Assembly (NCBI RefSeq): GCF_017104715.1
Contig: NZ_JAAGPI010000020.1
Span: forward strand, 108,463-172,462
DNA from: Burkholderia sp. Ac-20365
Lineage (GTDB): Bacteria; Pseudomonadota; Gammaproteobacteria; Burkholderiales; Burkholderiaceae
DNA length: 64,000 nt
Direction of reading: 5' to 3'
Below are positions 17,520-25,960 of the stretch, one piece after another. Made by a program: the position numbers and the translations under genes. Numbering within the stretch: position 1 is the stretch's first letter; every line of letters begins with the position of its first letter. The notes under the pieces are model-generated. The model was not told the origin of the DNA, searched no databases, and saw nothing but the letters and a program-made list of their open reading frames with translations.

Positions 17520-18215
17520 TCAGGTCTTCACTCGCTGCCGGATCCTTTCGCGCGCCCACAAAAGCACGCGCCAGCCCAGCAACGCAATCACGATCGCGCC
17601 GTAAATCTTCGGCAAGATCAGATCGTGCTTGCCTGCCTTCATCCACCAGAAATGCAGGATCGCGAGTGCGGCAATCGCGTAGATCGCGCGGTGCAGCGTC
17701 TGCCAGCGTCGGCCGAGCTTGCGCACCATCGCTTTCGGCGACGTGACGGCCAACGGTATCAACAGCACGAACGCCGCGAAACCTACCGTGATGAACGGCC
17801 GCTTGCCGATGTCCTTCACGATCTCGGCGACGTCGAACCACTTGTCGAACCAGAAGTACGTGGTGAAATGCAACGCGCCGTAGAAGAACGCGTAGAGACC
17901 GAGCATCCGGCGAAAGCGCAGCAACGCGTTCCAGCCGGTCAGCTTGCGCAGCGGCGTCACGGCGAGCGTGATGCAGATGAACACCAGCGTCCACAAGCCC
18001 GTCGAGCGCGTGATGAACTCGATGGGATTCGCGCCGAGCCCGCCCGTGAAGCCGAGCAGCACGATGCGCGCAAGCGGATAGAGCGCGGCGGCGAATACCG
18101 CGATTTTCGCGGGCACGATCCAGCGGTTCGTGGTGGCGCCGGCACTGCGTCTGGAACGCGCGGCGCTTGCAGGACTGCCCGTTGCAGGCGCGGTTCGGGT
18201 CGTATCGGTTGCCAT
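17520..18215 (-). CDS. msrQ: MsrQ, heme-binding membrane subunit of methionine sulfoxide reductase
   Basis: This 231-residue integral membrane b-type cytochrome (YedZ family) passes electrons from the quinone pool to periplasmic MsrP. About six membrane segments follow an unusual Ala/Ser/Arg-rich N-terminal tail (1-33). Heme-ligand histidines are visible in FYGALHFTTYFWFD and in RRWQTLHRAIYAIAALAILHFWW. It lies 11 bp downstream of msrP and is certainly co-transcribed. Confidence 0.94.
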   Translation of the reverse strand: MATDTTRTAPATGSPASAARSRRSAGATTNRWIVPAKIAVFAAALYPLARIVLLGFTGGLGANPIEFITRSTGLWTLVFICITLAVTPLRKLTGWNALLRFRRMLGLYAFFYGALHFTTYFWFDKWFDVAEIVKDIGKRPFITVGFAAFVLLIPLAVTSPKAMVRKLGRRWQTLHRAIYAIAALAILHFWWMKAGKHDLILPKIYGAIVIALLGWRVLLWARERIRQRVKT

Positions 18216-18226
18216 GCGCGCCGCCC

Positions 18227-19222
18227 TCAGAAGTTCTTCTTCAGGTCCATGCCCTGATACATCGACGCGACCAGATCGCCGTAGCCGTTGTACATCAGCG
18301 TCTTGCGCTTCGGCGTGAAAAAGCCGTCCTCACCGATGCGCCGCTCGGTCGCCTGACTCCAGCGCGGATGATCGACATTAGGATTCACGTTCGAATAGAA
18401 GCCGTATTCTGTCGGCGCGTACGTGTTCCAGCTGGTCGGCGGCTGCTTGTCGGTGAAGCGGATCTTCACCAGCGACTTCGCGCTCTTGAAACCGTACTTC
18501 CACGGCACGACGATACGCACAGGCGCGCCGTTCTGGTTCGGCAGCACCTGGCCGTAGACGCCCATCGTCAGTAGCGTCAGCGGGTTCATCGCTTCGTCCA
18601 TGCGCAGCCCTTCGGAATAGGGCCATTCGAGAATCGGCTCGGACAAACCCGGCATTTGCGACGGATCGGCGAGCGTGATGAACTGCACGTATTTCGCGCT
18701 GGCCGTCGGCTGCGCGCGCTTGATGACTTCCGACAACGGAATGCCGATCCACGGAATCACCATCGACCAACCCTCGACACAACGCATCCGGTACACGCGC
18801 TCCTCGAGCGGCGCGAGCTTCAGCAGTTCGTCGAGGTCATAAACCTTCGCGTTCTTCACCTCGCCTTCCACACTGACCTTCCACGGACGCGGCCGCAGCG
18901 TGCCGGCGTTGTGCGCCGGGTCGCTCTTGTCGGTGCCGAACTCGTAGTAGTTGTTGTAGGTGGTGATGTCCTTGTACGGCGTGACCTTGTCGGTGACGAC
19001 AAACTTCGGGTTGGTCTTCGCGCCGAGTTTCAGCGCCTTCGGGTCAGGCGACGAAAACTCCGCGAACGCCTCGCCGTGCACGCCCATCAGGCCGCCGAGC
19101 GCCACAGCGCCCGCTGCCTGCAAGATGCGCCGGCGATTCTCGAACACGCGCTGCGGCGTGATTTCGCTGCGCGCGATGTCCTCGCCATACAGTTGGCTTC
19201 GGTCGCTTCGCTTGATCCACAT
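18227..19222 (-). CDS. msrP: MsrP, periplasmic molybdopterin methionine sulfoxide reductase
   Basis: This 331-residue catalytic subunit (YedY family) repairs oxidised methionine in envelope proteins. A twin-arginine signal is visible (RRRILQAAG, residues 30-38), consistent with Tat export of the folded molybdenum protein. The molybdenum ligand is Cys148 in YRMRCVEGWSM. Other family blocks are PRPWKVSVEG, IPWIGIPL, NQNGAPVRIVVPWKYGFKS and the C-terminal YNGYGD. It heads the msrPQ operon. A periplasmic redox role fits its neighbours, the cytochrome genes. Confidence 0.95.
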   Translation of the reverse strand: MWIKRSDRSQLYGEDIARSEITPQRVFENRRRILQAAGAVALGGLMGVHGEAFAEFSSPDPKALKLGAKTNPKFVVTDKVTPYKDITTYNNYYEFGTDKSDPAHNAGTLRPRPWKVSVEGEVKNAKVYDLDELLKLAPLEERVYRMRCVEGWSMVIPWIGIPLSEVIKRAQPTASAKYVQFITLADPSQMPGLSEPILEWPYSEGLRMDEAMNPLTLLTMGVYGQVLPNQNGAPVRIVVPWKYGFKSAKSLVKIRFTDKQPPTSWNTYAPTEYGFYSNVNPNVDHPRWSQATERRIGEDGFFTPKRKTLMYNGYGDLVASMYQGMDLKKNF

Positions 19223-19352
19223 GCTGAAAACTCCTTGCCGGACGCGTTCGCCCGATCAGTATCCGTTCGACCGGCGTATGGCTGCCGCCGTTCTTCGTTC
19301 TCGTTGTTCGTTCTGTTAACACAAGCCGCGCGTAAACCTTCCACATCGGCAT

Positions 19353-19386
19353 AAAAAAACCGCCGGTGCAGTGCACGCGGCGGTTT
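19353..19386 (-). terminator. Rho-independent terminator of resB-ccsB
   Basis: 9-bp stem AAACCGCCG/CGGCGGTTT (19357-19365 and 19378-19386) extended inside by GTGC/GCAC, followed on the minus strand by seven T. It lies 24 bp after the ccsB stop and upstream of msrP. Confidence 0.9.
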
Positions 19387-19410
19387 CTGATCATTCGAAG
19401 CCGGCAGGAC

Positions 19411-20628
19411 TTACAGCTTGCCGTAGCTATGCAGCCCCGACAGGAACATGTTGACGCCGAGGAACGCGAAGGTCGTCACCAGCAGGCCGGTCAGCGCCCA
19501 CCACGCAGCGACGTGGCCGCGCAGACCTTTCATCAGACGCATATGCAGCCACGCCGCATAGTTCAGCCAGACGATCAACGCCCACGTTTCCTTCGGGTCC
19601 CAGCTCCAGTAGCCGCCCCACGCTTCCGCGGCCCACAACGCTCCGAGAATCGTCGCGATCGTGAAGAACGCGAAACCGACGGCGATCGACTTGTACATCA
19701 CGTCGTCGAGGACGTCGAGCGTCGGCAGGCGGTCGGCGAGCACGCCGCGTTCCTTCATCAGATACGCCACGCCAACCATCGCCGACAGCGCGAAGCTGCC
19801 GTAACCGATGAAGTTGGCCGGCACGTGAATCTTCATCCACCAGCTTTGCAGCGCGGGCACGAGCGGCTGGATCTGCTGCGCGTCGCGCGCGATCGAGTAC
19901 CACATCAGGAAACCGACGGCCGCGCTGATCACCAGCAGCACGAACGCGCCGAGCGAGCGCGTGTTGTAGTGCTGCTCGTAGTACAGGTAGAACAGCGCCG
20001 TAATCAGGCTGAACAGCACGAATACTTCATACAGATTCGAGATGGGAATATGACCGACGTCCGCGCCGATCAGGTACGACTCGTACCAGCGCACCATCAG
20101 GCCGACGAAGCCCATCAGCACGGCAACCCACGTCATCTTCGAGCCGATCGCGGCACCCGTCGGCGAGCGCGACAGCGTCCCGATCCAGTAGAACAGCGTG
20201 GCGAGCACGAACAGCGCGCTCATCCACAAGATGGCCGACTGGCTCGACAGGAAATACTTGAGGAAGAACGCGTGATCGGCGCGAGCCAGATCGCCGCCAT
20301 AAATCTGGATCGCCGACAGCGACAGCACAGCGATGCTCGCCATCAGCAGGCGCACCGGCTTCCAGCGCCAGCCGAGCACGACAAAAGCGGGCACCGTGCA
20401 CACCAGCACCAGCTTGTCGTAGTAATTCATGTACTCGTGATAGCGCGACAGCGCGAAACCGGCGCCCGCCACCATCGCCAGCGCGAACAGCCAGTCGAAC
20501 AGGCCAAGGCGCTTGAGAAATGGACGATCGTCCAGCAGCGCCTCGCCGCTCAGATGCGGGGTCGAATGAGCCACCGTATCGGCGCGCGGCTTGGCGCGCG
20601 AGGATGAGGAAACTTGAGTCAGGTCCAT
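19411..20628 (-). CDS. ccsB: System II cytochrome c biogenesis protein CcsB (CcsA/ResC-type)
   Basis: This 405-residue multi-pass membrane protein delivers heme and, with ResB, attaches it to apocytochromes c at the outer face of the membrane. The WWD signature is seen as WGGYWSWDPKETW near residue 325, with conserved histidines for heme (for instance in KIHVPANFIGYG and WLHMRL). The start at 20628 gives MDLTQVSSSS and lies 4 bp after the resB stop; an upstream in-frame reading is rejected. Naming differs between schemes: it is ResC/CcsA in Bacillus and chloroplasts. Confidence 0.92.
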   Translation of the reverse strand: MDLTQVSSSSRAKPRADTVAHSTPHLSGEALLDDRPFLKRLGLFDWLFALAMVAGAGFALSRYHEYMNYYDKLVLVCTVPAFVVLGWRWKPVRLLMASIAVLSLSAIQIYGGDLARADHAFFLKYFLSSQSAILWMSALFVLATLFYWIGTLSRSPTGAAIGSKMTWVAVLMGFVGLMVRWYESYLIGADVGHIPISNLYEVFVLFSLITALFYLYYEQHYNTRSLGAFVLLVISAAVGFLMWYSIARDAQQIQPLVPALQSWWMKIHVPANFIGYGSFALSAMVGVAYLMKERGVLADRLPTLDVLDDVMYKSIAVGFAFFTIATILGALWAAEAWGGYWSWDPKETWALIVWLNYAAWLHMRLMKGLRGHVAAWWALTGLLVTTFAFLGVNMFLSGLHSYGKL

Positions 20629-20632
20629 GATC

Positions 20633-22867
20633 TTACCGGGTCGAATCGGATGAATCTGCGGACGCTTCGCTCGTTGCACGGGCGGCGCCCTTTGCCTCGT
20701 GGGCCGGGTCGGTGTCGACAGGCTTGCCGCCCAGCGCGTTGCCGACGGCATCGCGGGTCTGGGCGAATTCCTTCTCGAAATCGAACGTCTTGCGGGCCGT
20801 CGACATCGCCATCACGACGCTCACGCCGTTCGAGCCGCGGTCCGTATCCTTGAGCCAGAACCACAGCCGGCGTTCGCGCACGTAGAACATCGAAAAGATG
20901 CCCAACACGAGTAGCAGGCTGCCAAGATACACGACTTTTTTGCCCGGCGCGCGCGTCAACTGAAATACCGAAGCTTGCACCTGCTTGAAGGAGTCAAGCT
21001 GCAAATAGACGGGCGAACCATACAAAAAGCTGTCCGAAATCGCGTTGATCGAGCTCTGGATGAACCGGTTGGTGGTCGGGTCAGCCGTCGCCGGGCCTTC
21101 TCCCGCCTGCTTGCGCGCCAGTTGCCAGACATCCCACATCGAGCCTTCGAGCATCCGAAGCAAGAGTCCTGCCGCCTTCTCCTGCTCAGGCTTGGGGACA
21201 GAACGATCGATGAACGCAGCGACTGCCTGGAATCCGCCAACCTTCTGACCATTGGCTGCTTTGCCGAGCGTCGGATCGTCGCCGGCGAACAGCGTCAGCA
21301 CGCGCGCCGCGCTTTCTTCCAGATGCTGCTGCAGTTCCGCGTTCGACTGCACCGAGCGCTGCGCGAAGTCGCGCGCCGCCTGCGCACGAATGGCGGGATC
21401 TTCCAGCGCCGCGCGCATGTGCATCCATTCGTTGACGGTGCCGCCTGCGTCGGCGGGAATGCGCAGATAGCGGAACGGATCGTCCGGGTTCGAGCGCATG
21501 CCGGCGAGGAACACGCGCTCGCCGCTTACATCGACGGGCAGCATGTAGTTGTTGTACTCGCGCGCCTGGCCGTCCTTGTCGCGAACCTTGTATTGCACCG
21601 ACGGGCCGACGTTGCGCAGATCGACCGGTTTCGACGTCTTCGCGCCGGAACCGAGGCGCTCATCAAACGCCTGTTTCAGCGACTCGTGCGCGGCGACGCC
21701 ACGCGCGTCGTTCTGGCCATTGCCGTTCGAGATGTTCTCGACGTTGATTGCGCGGAAATCGGCAAATTCGACCGTTTGTCCATCCGCGCCCGGCGTCGAC
21801 GCGCTCAGCACTTTCGAGCCGCCAATTTCACCGTTGAACGGCTCGGTTTTGATGTTGCTGCCTGTCATAGGCCAGGCGGTCATCTGCATCTGCGAGCCGC
21901 CGTCCTGGAAGCTCGACTGGTAGATCGACACGCCGTCGTACTCGAACGGCTTGTTGACCTCGACGCGCGCCGGAACGCGCGCGCCCGTCTTGTGGTCGAT
22001 CACGACGATATCGCTGGCAAACAGCTTCGGCATGCCCGTCGAGTAGTAATCGACGATGAACTTGTTCAGTTCGATCGAAAACGGCAGATCCTGGATCAGC
22101 GAGCCGTCCTGCTGGTTCAGGATCGCCGTCGACACATGCTGGCCTTCAGGCACCCACGCGTAGCCGCGGAACGTCGGATTGCTCTGCGACAGGCGGTGTT
22201 CAGGCGGGATGTCGTTGATGACCGTGTTGCTGCGGATCGGCGTCTTGTCGAACAGCCACATCTGCAGCTTGATGGGCAGATTGCTGTCGAGCAACCCGCC
22301 GATACAGATCACCACGATCGCGATATGCGCGGAAATGTAGCCGAGCTTGGTCAGCGCGCCGCGCTTGGCGGCAATCAGCGTCGCGCCCTCGCTCTCGCGT
22401 GTCACGTATTTGTAGCCGAGTTTCTCCGACAGCTTGCCGAGCGTGATCGCGGCCTGCGCGCGCGTCGCGTTCGGCACGTCGAACTCGCCCTTGTGGTGGA
22501 ACGCCCGCAGGCTGCCTTCGCGTACCTTGTCCTTCCAGCTTTTCGTGTCCGCGATCATCTTCGGCGCATTGCGGATCACGCACAGCGAGACCGACACAAC
22601 CAGAAACCCGAGAATCAGCATGAACCACCACGCGCTGTACACGTTGTACAGGCTCAGTGAACGGAAGATGTCGGCCCAGAACGGACCGAACTGGTTGACG
22701 TAATTCGGATACGGATCGTCCTGCGTGAGCACCGTGCCGATGATGCTCGCGATCGACAGGATCACCAGCATAGAAATGGCAAAGCGCATCGAACTCAGCA
22801 ATTCGACCGACGTGCGCACGAAGCGCTGACGCGACTTCACTTCCAGACCCGACGTGGTGACGCTCAT
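20633..22867 (-). CDS. resB: Cytochrome c biogenesis protein ResB
   Basis: This 744-residue ResB-family protein is the partner of CcsB in the system II cytochrome c synthase. Membrane segments occur near 28-48 (SMRFAISMLVILSIASIIGT), 78-98, about 175-195 and about 635-655. They flank a large periplasmic domain (200-630) with YQSSFQDGGSQMQMTAWP. The ATG follows CGGAG. It is immediately upstream of ccsB. The start is only 20 bp from the terminator of the cytochrome c4 gene, so its promoter is not obvious. Confidence 0.93.
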   Translation of the reverse strand: MSVTTSGLEVKSRQRFVRTSVELLSSMRFAISMLVILSIASIIGTVLTQDDPYPNYVNQFGPFWADIFRSLSLYNVYSAWWFMLILGFLVVSVSLCVIRNAPKMIADTKSWKDKVREGSLRAFHHKGEFDVPNATRAQAAITLGKLSEKLGYKYVTRESEGATLIAAKRGALTKLGYISAHIAIVVICIGGLLDSNLPIKLQMWLFDKTPIRSNTVINDIPPEHRLSQSNPTFRGYAWVPEGQHVSTAILNQQDGSLIQDLPFSIELNKFIVDYYSTGMPKLFASDIVVIDHKTGARVPARVEVNKPFEYDGVSIYQSSFQDGGSQMQMTAWPMTGSNIKTEPFNGEIGGSKVLSASTPGADGQTVEFADFRAINVENISNGNGQNDARGVAAHESLKQAFDERLGSGAKTSKPVDLRNVGPSVQYKVRDKDGQAREYNNYMLPVDVSGERVFLAGMRSNPDDPFRYLRIPADAGGTVNEWMHMRAALEDPAIRAQAARDFAQRSVQSNAELQQHLEESAARVLTLFAGDDPTLGKAANGQKVGGFQAVAAFIDRSVPKPEQEKAAGLLLRMLEGSMWDVWQLARKQAGEGPATADPTTNRFIQSSINAISDSFLYGSPVYLQLDSFKQVQASVFQLTRAPGKKVVYLGSLLLVLGIFSMFYVRERRLWFWLKDTDRGSNGVSVVMAMSTARKTFDFEKEFAQTRDAVGNALGGKPVDTDPAHEAKGAARATSEASADSSDSTR

Positions 22868-22887
22868 TCAAACTCCGACTGAACAGC

Positions 22888-22934
22888 AAAAAAGGGTGCA
22901 GGGATATCGCTGCTTGCGATTCCCTCACCCTTTT
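22888..22934 (-). terminator. Terminator or attenuator between cytochrome c4 gene and resB
   Basis: Long, slightly imperfect stem: AAAAGGGTG and GGGATATCGC (22890-22910) pair with GCGATTCCC and CACCCTTTT (22916-22934), with six T on the minus strand. It ends 20 bp before the resB start. Confidence 0.8.
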
Positions 22935-23009
22935 CTTGTTTTTTCGCTGGCCACCATAAGGCTTGCCTGATGGTTCGCCCGACAGCCAGCTTCGCTTTCG
23001 TACGGGCTC

Positions 23010-23663
23010 TTAATGCAAGCCCGCGATGTAATCGGCAACCGCCTTGATCTCGCTATCCGACAGGCGCGATGCGATGGCGTGCATGGCTTCGTTGTTGTTG
23101 CGCGCGCCCGGCCCCTGCGTGAACGCGTTCAACTGCGCCACCGTGTATTCCGCCCATTGCCCCGACAGACGCGGATACTGCGATGGGATGCCCTGCCCCG
23201 TCGGCCCGTGACAGCTTGCGCACGCCGGCACGCCCTTGTCTGCGACGCCCGCGCGGTAAATCTTCTGCCCGAGGGCCACGGTGTCCTTGTTATGCGCGTA
23301 ACCCGGCTTCGGCGCCTGCGACGCGAAGTAGGCCGCCACGTTGACCATGTCCGCATCGGTCAAAGCCGCCACCATCCCTGCCATGATCGCATTGTTGCGC
23401 GTGGGCTGCTTCGCCCCTGGCTGGGTTTTGAAATCCTTGAGCTGCTTGACGAGATATTCGGGGTGTTGGCCCGCGAGCTTAGGATACGCGCCGCCCGCGC
23501 TATTGCCATCTGCACCGTGACATGATGCGCATACCTGCGCCGCGATTGCTTGTCCCCGATTCAAATCCGGCTTTGTCTGATCCGCCGCTTTTGCCTGTAT
23601 TGCCAAACCTGAAAGACCTGCTGCTGTGTGAAGTACCACCAGAAACTTGCCCAGTCGATTCAT
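23010..23663 (-). CDS. Cytochrome c4-type diheme protein
   Basis: This 217-residue periplasmic diheme cytochrome c has an N-terminal signal peptide (cleavage near AKA-ADQ) and two homologous halves, each with a CASCH heme site (45-49 and 148-152). The layout GGAYPKLAGQHPEYLVKQLKDF and its repeat QYPRLSGQWAEYTVAQLNAF is typical of cytochrome c4, an electron donor to terminal oxidases. I chose ATG at 23663 because AGGG is well spaced for it; a GTG two codons earlier is possible. It precedes resB-ccsB, which would attach its hemes. Confidence 0.92.
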   Translation of the reverse strand: MNRLGKFLVVLHTAAGLSGLAIQAKAADQTKPDLNRGQAIAAQVCASCHGADGNSAGGAYPKLAGQHPEYLVKQLKDFKTQPGAKQPTRNNAIMAGMVAALTDADMVNVAAYFASQAPKPGYAHNKDTVALGQKIYRAGVADKGVPACASCHGPTGQGIPSQYPRLSGQWAEYTVAQLNAFTQGPGARNNNEAMHAIASRLSDSEIKAVADYIAGLH

Positions 23664-23929
23664 TCGCACACCCTGTTTCGTCTTGTGGGAATTAGAGGTT
23701 CTGCAAAATACGACAGCGACCGATCAGCCGCCGAGGCCCGCGTGGAGGCCTCACAGGTTTTCAGTAAACCATCGTATTGTACAATAACTCGCTAATCGAT
23801 CTGGCGCCAGTCGGGCCTCTCCGGCCTTTACGGCGGGGCTGCATTGCCCTTGCACCGCAATTCATCAGGTCCGTCGATGCGCGCAGGACGTCCGCCCGAC
23901 GTCCATTTACCCTCCTTCCGGTCTTCTCC

Positions 23930-24580
23930 ATGTCGTCTTTCCTGCTCCACCAAGCCCGCTTCTTCACGACTGTCAATCACTTGCGTGATCTGCCGCCGAC
24001 GCCGCAGCCCGAGGTCGCGTTCGCGGGACGCTCGAACGCGGGGAAGTCGACGGCGATCAACATTCTCTGCAACCAGAAGCGGCTCGCGTTTGCCAGTAAG
24101 ACGCCGGGGCGCACACAGCACATCAACTATTTCTCGGTGGGACCGGCGGACGAACCTGTCGCGAATCTCGTCGACCTGCCCGGCTACGGCTACGCCGAAG
24201 TGCCTGCCGCCGCCAAGGCGCACTGGGAACAGTTGCTGTCGACGTATCTGCAGACGCGCTCGCAGCTGCGCGGCATGATCCTGATGATGGATTCGCGCCG
24301 GCCGCTGACGGAACTCGATCGCCGGATGATCGAGTGGTTCGCGCCGACGGGCAAACCGATTCACACACTGCTCACCAAGTGCGACAAATTGACCCGCCAG
24401 GAAAGTGTGAATGCGTTGCGTGCGACGAAGAAAGGGCTGGATGAATATCGCGCGGCGGGTTATCAGGGCGAATTGACCGCCCAGCTGTTTTCCGCGCTCA
24501 AGCGGGTCGGCCTGGACGAGGCGCACGAACTGATCGAAAGTTGGGTTGCGCCTGAATCGGCGGGCGATTCCGGCGAATAA
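23930..24580 (+). CDS. engB: Ribosome biogenesis GTPase YihA/YsxC (EngB)
   Basis: This 216-residue GTPase is needed for large ribosomal subunit assembly. Motifs: G1 GRSNAGKST (33-41), G2 around KTPGRTQ (57-63), G3 DLPG (82-85), G4 TKCD (149-152) and the family SRRPLTELD. The ATG at 23930 gives the usual N-terminus; a longer in-frame reading from 23777 has no homology and starts before the likely promoter. It is divergent from the cytochrome c4 gene. The 266-bp spacer holds no other gene. Confidence 0.95.
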   Translation: MSSFLLHQARFFTTVNHLRDLPPTPQPEVAFAGRSNAGKSTAINILCNQKRLAFASKTPGRTQHINYFSVGPADEPVANLVDLPGYGYAEVPAAAKAHWEQLLSTYLQTRSQLRGMILMMDSRRPLTELDRRMIEWFAPTGKPIHTLLTKCDKLTRQESVNALRATKKGLDEYRAAGYQGELTAQLFSALKRVGLDEAHELIESWVAPESAGDSGE

Positions 24581-24605
24581 ACCGAAGCTGGACAGGGTCC
24601 TGAAG

Positions 24606-24632
24606 GCCGCCGTAGAACGCAGGCGGCGCTTT
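24606..24632 (+). terminator. Possible weak terminator of engB
   Basis: GCCGCC (24606-24611) pairs with GGCGGC (24622-24627), followed by GCTTTT on the plus strand, 26 bp after the engB stop. Short stem and short T run. Confidence 0.45.
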
Positions 24633-24643
24633 TCGTTCGCCCA

Positions 24644-24675
24644 GAAAAAAACCCGCCGCTTGTTGACGGCGGGTT
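24644..24675 (-). terminator. Strong terminator pointing left in the engB-hemB spacer
   Basis: 9-bp stem AACCCGCCG/CGGCGGGTT (24650-24658 and 24667-24675) followed on the minus strand by seven T. No minus-strand protein gene lies in the spacer, and the plus strand shows no T run after the stem. This is the reason to suspect a minus-strand RNA. Confidence 0.75.
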
Positions 24676-24752
24676 AAACAGCCTAATCGAAAAACGACAG
24701 GCACCCGCTCAGGGAGGAGAAGCGGGGAGGTCAGCGCTAGGCGCCTTGCTCG
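24644..24752 (-). ncRNA. Candidate small RNA with CU-rich anti-SD hairpin loop
   Basis: Between engB (+) and hemB (+) the minus strand carries the architecture of a trans-acting sRNA of about 110 nt. It has a small GCGC-CTA-GCGC hairpin (24734-24744), then a stem CCCGCT/AGCGGG (24704-24709 and 24721-24726) whose loop reads TCTCCTCCCTG, complementary to a Shine-Dalgarno GGGAGGAGA. A linker and the strong terminator at 24650-24675 follow. A TGG-TATATC or TATCAT box near 24759-24766 could be the -10; no good -35 is seen. A second CCTCCCC precedes the hairpin. Boundaries are inferred from these signals. CU-rich loop sRNAs are known in Burkholderia and alphaproteobacteria; I cannot tell whether this one is already described. 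Confidence 0.5.
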
Positions 24753-24830
24753 ATCGGTATGATATACCATTGTCTCGAAAAGTTTCTGGCGGGGTCCGCC
24801 GGCATTTTTGACTTTTGCAGATATCTCCAC

Positions 24831-25829
24831 ATGAGCTTCTATCCGCATCACCGCCCGCGCCGCATGCGCCGGGACGACTTCTCGCGCCGCCTGATGCGCG
24901 AGAACATTCTCACCACCAATGATCTGATTTACCCCGTCTTCGTGCTCGAAGGCACGAATGTGCGTCAGGCCGTTCCGTCGATGCCGGGCGTCGAGCGCGT
25001 GTCCGTCGATCTGCTGATGGGTGTCGCCGAGCAATGCATGGAACTGGGCGTGCCCGTGCTGTCGCTGTTCCCGGTGATCGAACCGTCGCTGAAGACGCCC
25101 GATGGCCGCGAGGCGACCAATGAAGCGGGCCTGATTCCGCGTGCCGTGCGCGAACTGAAGAAAAATTTCCCTGAACTCGGCGTGCTGACGGACGTTGCGC
25201 TCGATCCGTACACGAGCCACGGCCAGGATGGCGTGCTCGACGAAAATGGCTACGTGATCAACGACGAAACCGTCGAGATCCTCGTCGAACAGGCGCAGAC
25301 GCAGGCTCAGGCGGGTGTCGACATCGTTGCGCCGTCCGACATGATGGACGGCCGGATCGGCGCGATTCGCGAAATGCTCGAAAGCGAAGGCCAAATCCAC
25401 ACGCGGATCATGGCTTATTCGGCGAAATTCGCGTCGGCGTTCTATGGCCCGTTCCGCGATGCCGTGGGATCCGCAGCGAATCTCGGCAAGGGCAACAAGA
25501 TGACGTATCAGCTCGATCCCGCCAACTCGGACGAGGCGCTGCGCGAAGTGCGCGCTGACATCGAGGAAGGCGCGGACATGGTGATGGTCAAGCCGGGGAT
25601 GCCGTATCTCGATATCGTGCGTCGCGTGAAAGATGAGTTCCGCTTTCCGACTTACGTCTACCAGGTGAGCGGCGAGTACGCGATGTTGAAGGCTGCCGCG
25701 CAGAACGGCTGGCTGGATCACGACAAGGTGATGATGGAATCGCTGCTGGCGTTCAAGCGCGCAGGTGCAGACGGCGTGTTGACGTACTTCGCGCTGGATG
25801 CGGCGCGCCTGCTGCGGGCACAGAAGTAA
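24831..25829 (+). CDS. hemB: Porphobilinogen synthase (delta-aminolevulinate dehydratase)
   Basis: HemB condenses two 5-aminolevulinate molecules to porphobilinogen for heme synthesis. It has 332 residues from the ATG at 24831, the usual family N-terminus (RPRRMRRDDFSRRL). The Schiff-base lysines are Lys199 (MAYSAKFAS) and Lys254 (MVMVKPGMPYLD). The metal loop reads DVALDPYTSHGQDG (121-134) without the cysteine triad, so it belongs to the zinc-independent, magnesium-using type seen in Pseudomonas. The 250-bp upstream spacer contains the candidate sRNA on the opposite strand and the near-palindrome GGTATGATATACC (24757-24769), where both promoters may overlap. Confidence 0.97.
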   Translation: MSFYPHHRPRRMRRDDFSRRLMRENILTTNDLIYPVFVLEGTNVRQAVPSMPGVERVSVDLLMGVAEQCMELGVPVLSLFPVIEPSLKTPDGREATNEAGLIPRAVRELKKNFPELGVLTDVALDPYTSHGQDGVLDENGYVINDETVEILVEQAQTQAQAGVDIVAPSDMMDGRIGAIREMLESEGQIHTRIMAYSAKFASAFYGPFRDAVGSAANLGKGNKMTYQLDPANSDEALREVRADIEEGADMVMVKPGMPYLDIVRRVKDEFRFPTYVYQVSGEYAMLKAAAQNGWLDHDKVMMESLLAFKRAGADGVLTYFALDAARLLRAQK

Positions 25830-25878
25830 AGCCGGCGTTACCGCTGTGGGTCAGGCGGTGTCACGGTGGTGATTAAAA

Positions 25879-25914
25879 AAAGCGGAGGCTCCCGTGAGGC
25901 GGCCTCCGCTTTTT
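25879..25914. terminator. Bidirectional terminator between hemB and dsbD
   Basis: 11-bp stem AAAGCGGAGGC/GCCTCCGCTTT (25879-25889 and 25902-25912) with A run left and T run right; it serves the convergent hemB and dsbD. Confidence 0.88.
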
Positions 25915-25960
25915 GCTTTTCGAGCGGGCGCATTGCTCGCGTCCGCACGATGTCTGATGC

